DNA of 35,986 bases from Candidatus Zhuqueibacterota bacterium (GTDB lineage: Bacteria > Zhuqueibacterota > Zhuqueibacteria > Thermofontimicrobiales > Thiofontviventaceae): the NCBI GenBank assembly GCA_016926625.1, contig JAFGOE010000058.1, forward strand, positions 1 through 35,986, read 5' to 3'. A program made the translations under genes and the position numbers. Below the pieces are notes generated by a model that worked only from the letters and a program-made list of their open reading frames with translations, was not told the DNA's origin and did no database searches. Position 1 is the stretch's first letter. Each line of letters opens with the position of its first letter. This document shows positions 35,183-35,986 of this stretch, in pieces.

Positions 35183-35202
35183 ATATCCGGTTCTTTTTAA
35201 TT

Positions 35203-35395
35203 TTGTACGGTGCCAGAAATGGATAATAGGGAAAACGGTTAAATTCCGTTGCAGCCCCGCTACTGTATTGGGCTACGAACATCACGGACGATTCTGCAAT
35301 CTTGAATCAGCGAGAAGCCACTGTTTAAACACGTTTAAATGGGAAGGCGTGATAAGTAGGTTTGATGCCCTTAGCCAGGAGACCTGCCAGTACAC
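35203..35395 (+). promoter_or_regulatory. Cobalamin (adenosylcobalamin-type) riboswitch
   Basis: The canonical landmarks occur in order: GGTGCC (35209-35214), AATAGGGAA (~35225-35233), a GGTTAAATTCC-type segment, GCAGCCCCGCTACTGTA (35251-35267) and the B12 box AGCCAGGAGACCTGCC (35373-35388), followed by an AGTACAC linker. The spacing between them fits class I cobalamin riboswitches. It lies upstream, on the same strand, of a TonB-dependent receptor, the expected type of target. Binding of the cofactor should lower receptor expression. Confidence 0.93.
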
Positions 35396-35738
35396 TTAGG
35401 CATATGTTGACCTTCGCGGGTGAGGTAGTATTTTTTTATGTGTTTGTATTCTATCCGGATTCGCTATGAAGGCCGGTTTTTTTATGACCAGACCTTCCCG
35501 TTCCATCCGAACAGTTCACCACGTTTCAGGCCAGTCGATATCTAACGTACACGGCAAATAGTCATGATTCCTCAAAGGCTCGCCTGGCTTTCATCTCTAT
35601 TTTTGCATCCAATAAGTCGTTTTCCATCCCTCTTATCCAATTTCAGGTTCACCAGATTACTTAATTATTTCCATATTCTGAATTACATTTTTTACCCTGT
35701 TTTCACCACTAAACTTCACACATAAGCGGCGGGTAACA
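35396..35738 (+). other. Riboswitch expression platform and long leader of the receptor gene
   Basis: Just after the aptamer, GACCTTCGCGGGTGAGGTAG (35409-35428) with a following T7 run (35430-35437) and ATCCGG...GCCGGT with another T7 run (35477-35483) look like one or two termination signals, though both stems are short. The remaining ~255 bases before the ATG at 35739 contain no credible open frame. The ribosome binding site near the start (GCGGGT) is weak. Confidence 0.45.
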
Positions 35739-35986
35739 TGCTGAAGCAAGTCTACATAGTATCCATTATCTTCCTAATCCTTCATCCGGGTGCCGTGTAC
35801 GGTCAATCCACCGTTAAGCTGTACGGAACCGTGCTGGATGAACAAACAGGACTCCCTGTCGATGGAGCGAACATTACGGTTGCCGGGACTGGCTACGGCG
35901 CATCGACCGATCCATCGGGTCATTTTGAAATCGAAAATCTGCTGGAAGGAGTCTATACCATCACAGCTACCCATATCGGTTACCAT
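35739..35986 (+). CDS. TonB-dependent receptor, probable B12 importer (3' partial)
   Basis: The frame opens at ATG 35739 and is still open at the window edge (82 codons). A Sec signal (ILHPGAVYGQ, cleavage ~22/23) is followed by a carboxypeptidase-regulatory-like beta-sandwich: KLYGTVLDEQTGLPVDGANI, then ASTDPSGHFEIENLLEGVYT and ITATHIGY. This is the usual N-terminal domain of FCB TonB-dependent receptors; plug and barrel lie outside. The cobalamin riboswitch upstream makes vitamin B12 (BtuB-like role) the most likely ligand. A minus-strand frame over the same bases is a shadow. Confidence 0.8.

Noticed and set aside
35154-35399. 81-codon + strand open frame
   Set aside because: It overlaps the cobalamin riboswitch almost exactly; conserved bases there are explained by RNA structure and there is no ribosome binding site.
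35774-35986. Minus-strand open frame at the right edge
   Set aside because: It is antisense to the start of a TonB-dependent receptor whose signal peptide and regulatory domain are clear.

Overview
The window looks like a chromosomal segment of a Gram-negative bacterium of the FCB superphylum (Calditrichota, KSB1 or Marinimicrobia-like; I cannot place it more finely). The reasons are the type IX secretion (T9SS)-style C-terminal sorting domains, a PorV/PorQ-family outer-membrane protein, TonB-dependent receptors with an N-terminal carboxypeptidase-regulatory-like domain, many lipoprotein signals, moderate GC content and AGGAG-type ribosome binding sites. No rRNA, tRNA, CRISPR array or complete insertion sequence is visible.

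Layout. (i) 1-2000: the 3' end of a secreted cohesin-like/T9SS protein on the + strand with a clear terminator, then a small XRE-type repressor and an eight-helix membrane protein on the minus strand. (ii) 2331-34213: eighteen consecutive minus-strand genes forming an L-arabinan/arabinoside utilisation locus of about 32 kb. In order of transcription these are a LacI-family regulator; a TonB-dependent receptor, a 737-residue secreted FN3/sorting-domain protein and a PorV-family protein; three exported GH51 arabinofuranosidases; an SGNH-hydrolase/TPR membrane protein; a GH43 endo-arabinanase-like enzyme; araB; araD; a sodium/sugar symporter; an exported aldose 1-epimerase; araA; a GH97 enzyme; a small lipocalin-like lipoprotein; a fourth GH51 with an inserted beta domain; and two esterases. 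(iii) 34547-34888: a small membrane protein of unknown function. (iv) 35154-35986, + strand: a promoter, a cobalamin riboswitch and the start of a TonB-dependent receptor that is probably a B12 importer.

How the locus probably works (inference): the GH43 cuts the arabinan backbone. The four GH51 enzymes remove arabinofuranose from chains and branches. The esterases strip feruloyl or acetyl groups, and GH97 handles an alpha-galactoside or beta-L-arabinopyranoside. Oligosaccharides enter through the TonB receptor/FN3 protein/PorV set, and free arabinose is mutarotated, imported by the SSS symporter and metabolised by AraA, AraB and AraD to xylulose-5-phosphate. LacI-type palindromes lie upstream of both the regulator and the TonB receptor gene.

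Most notable: no SusD-like protein is present. The TonB receptor is partnered instead with a T9SS-type FN3 protein and a PorV-family protein, so this may be an undescribed alternative to SusCD glycan import.
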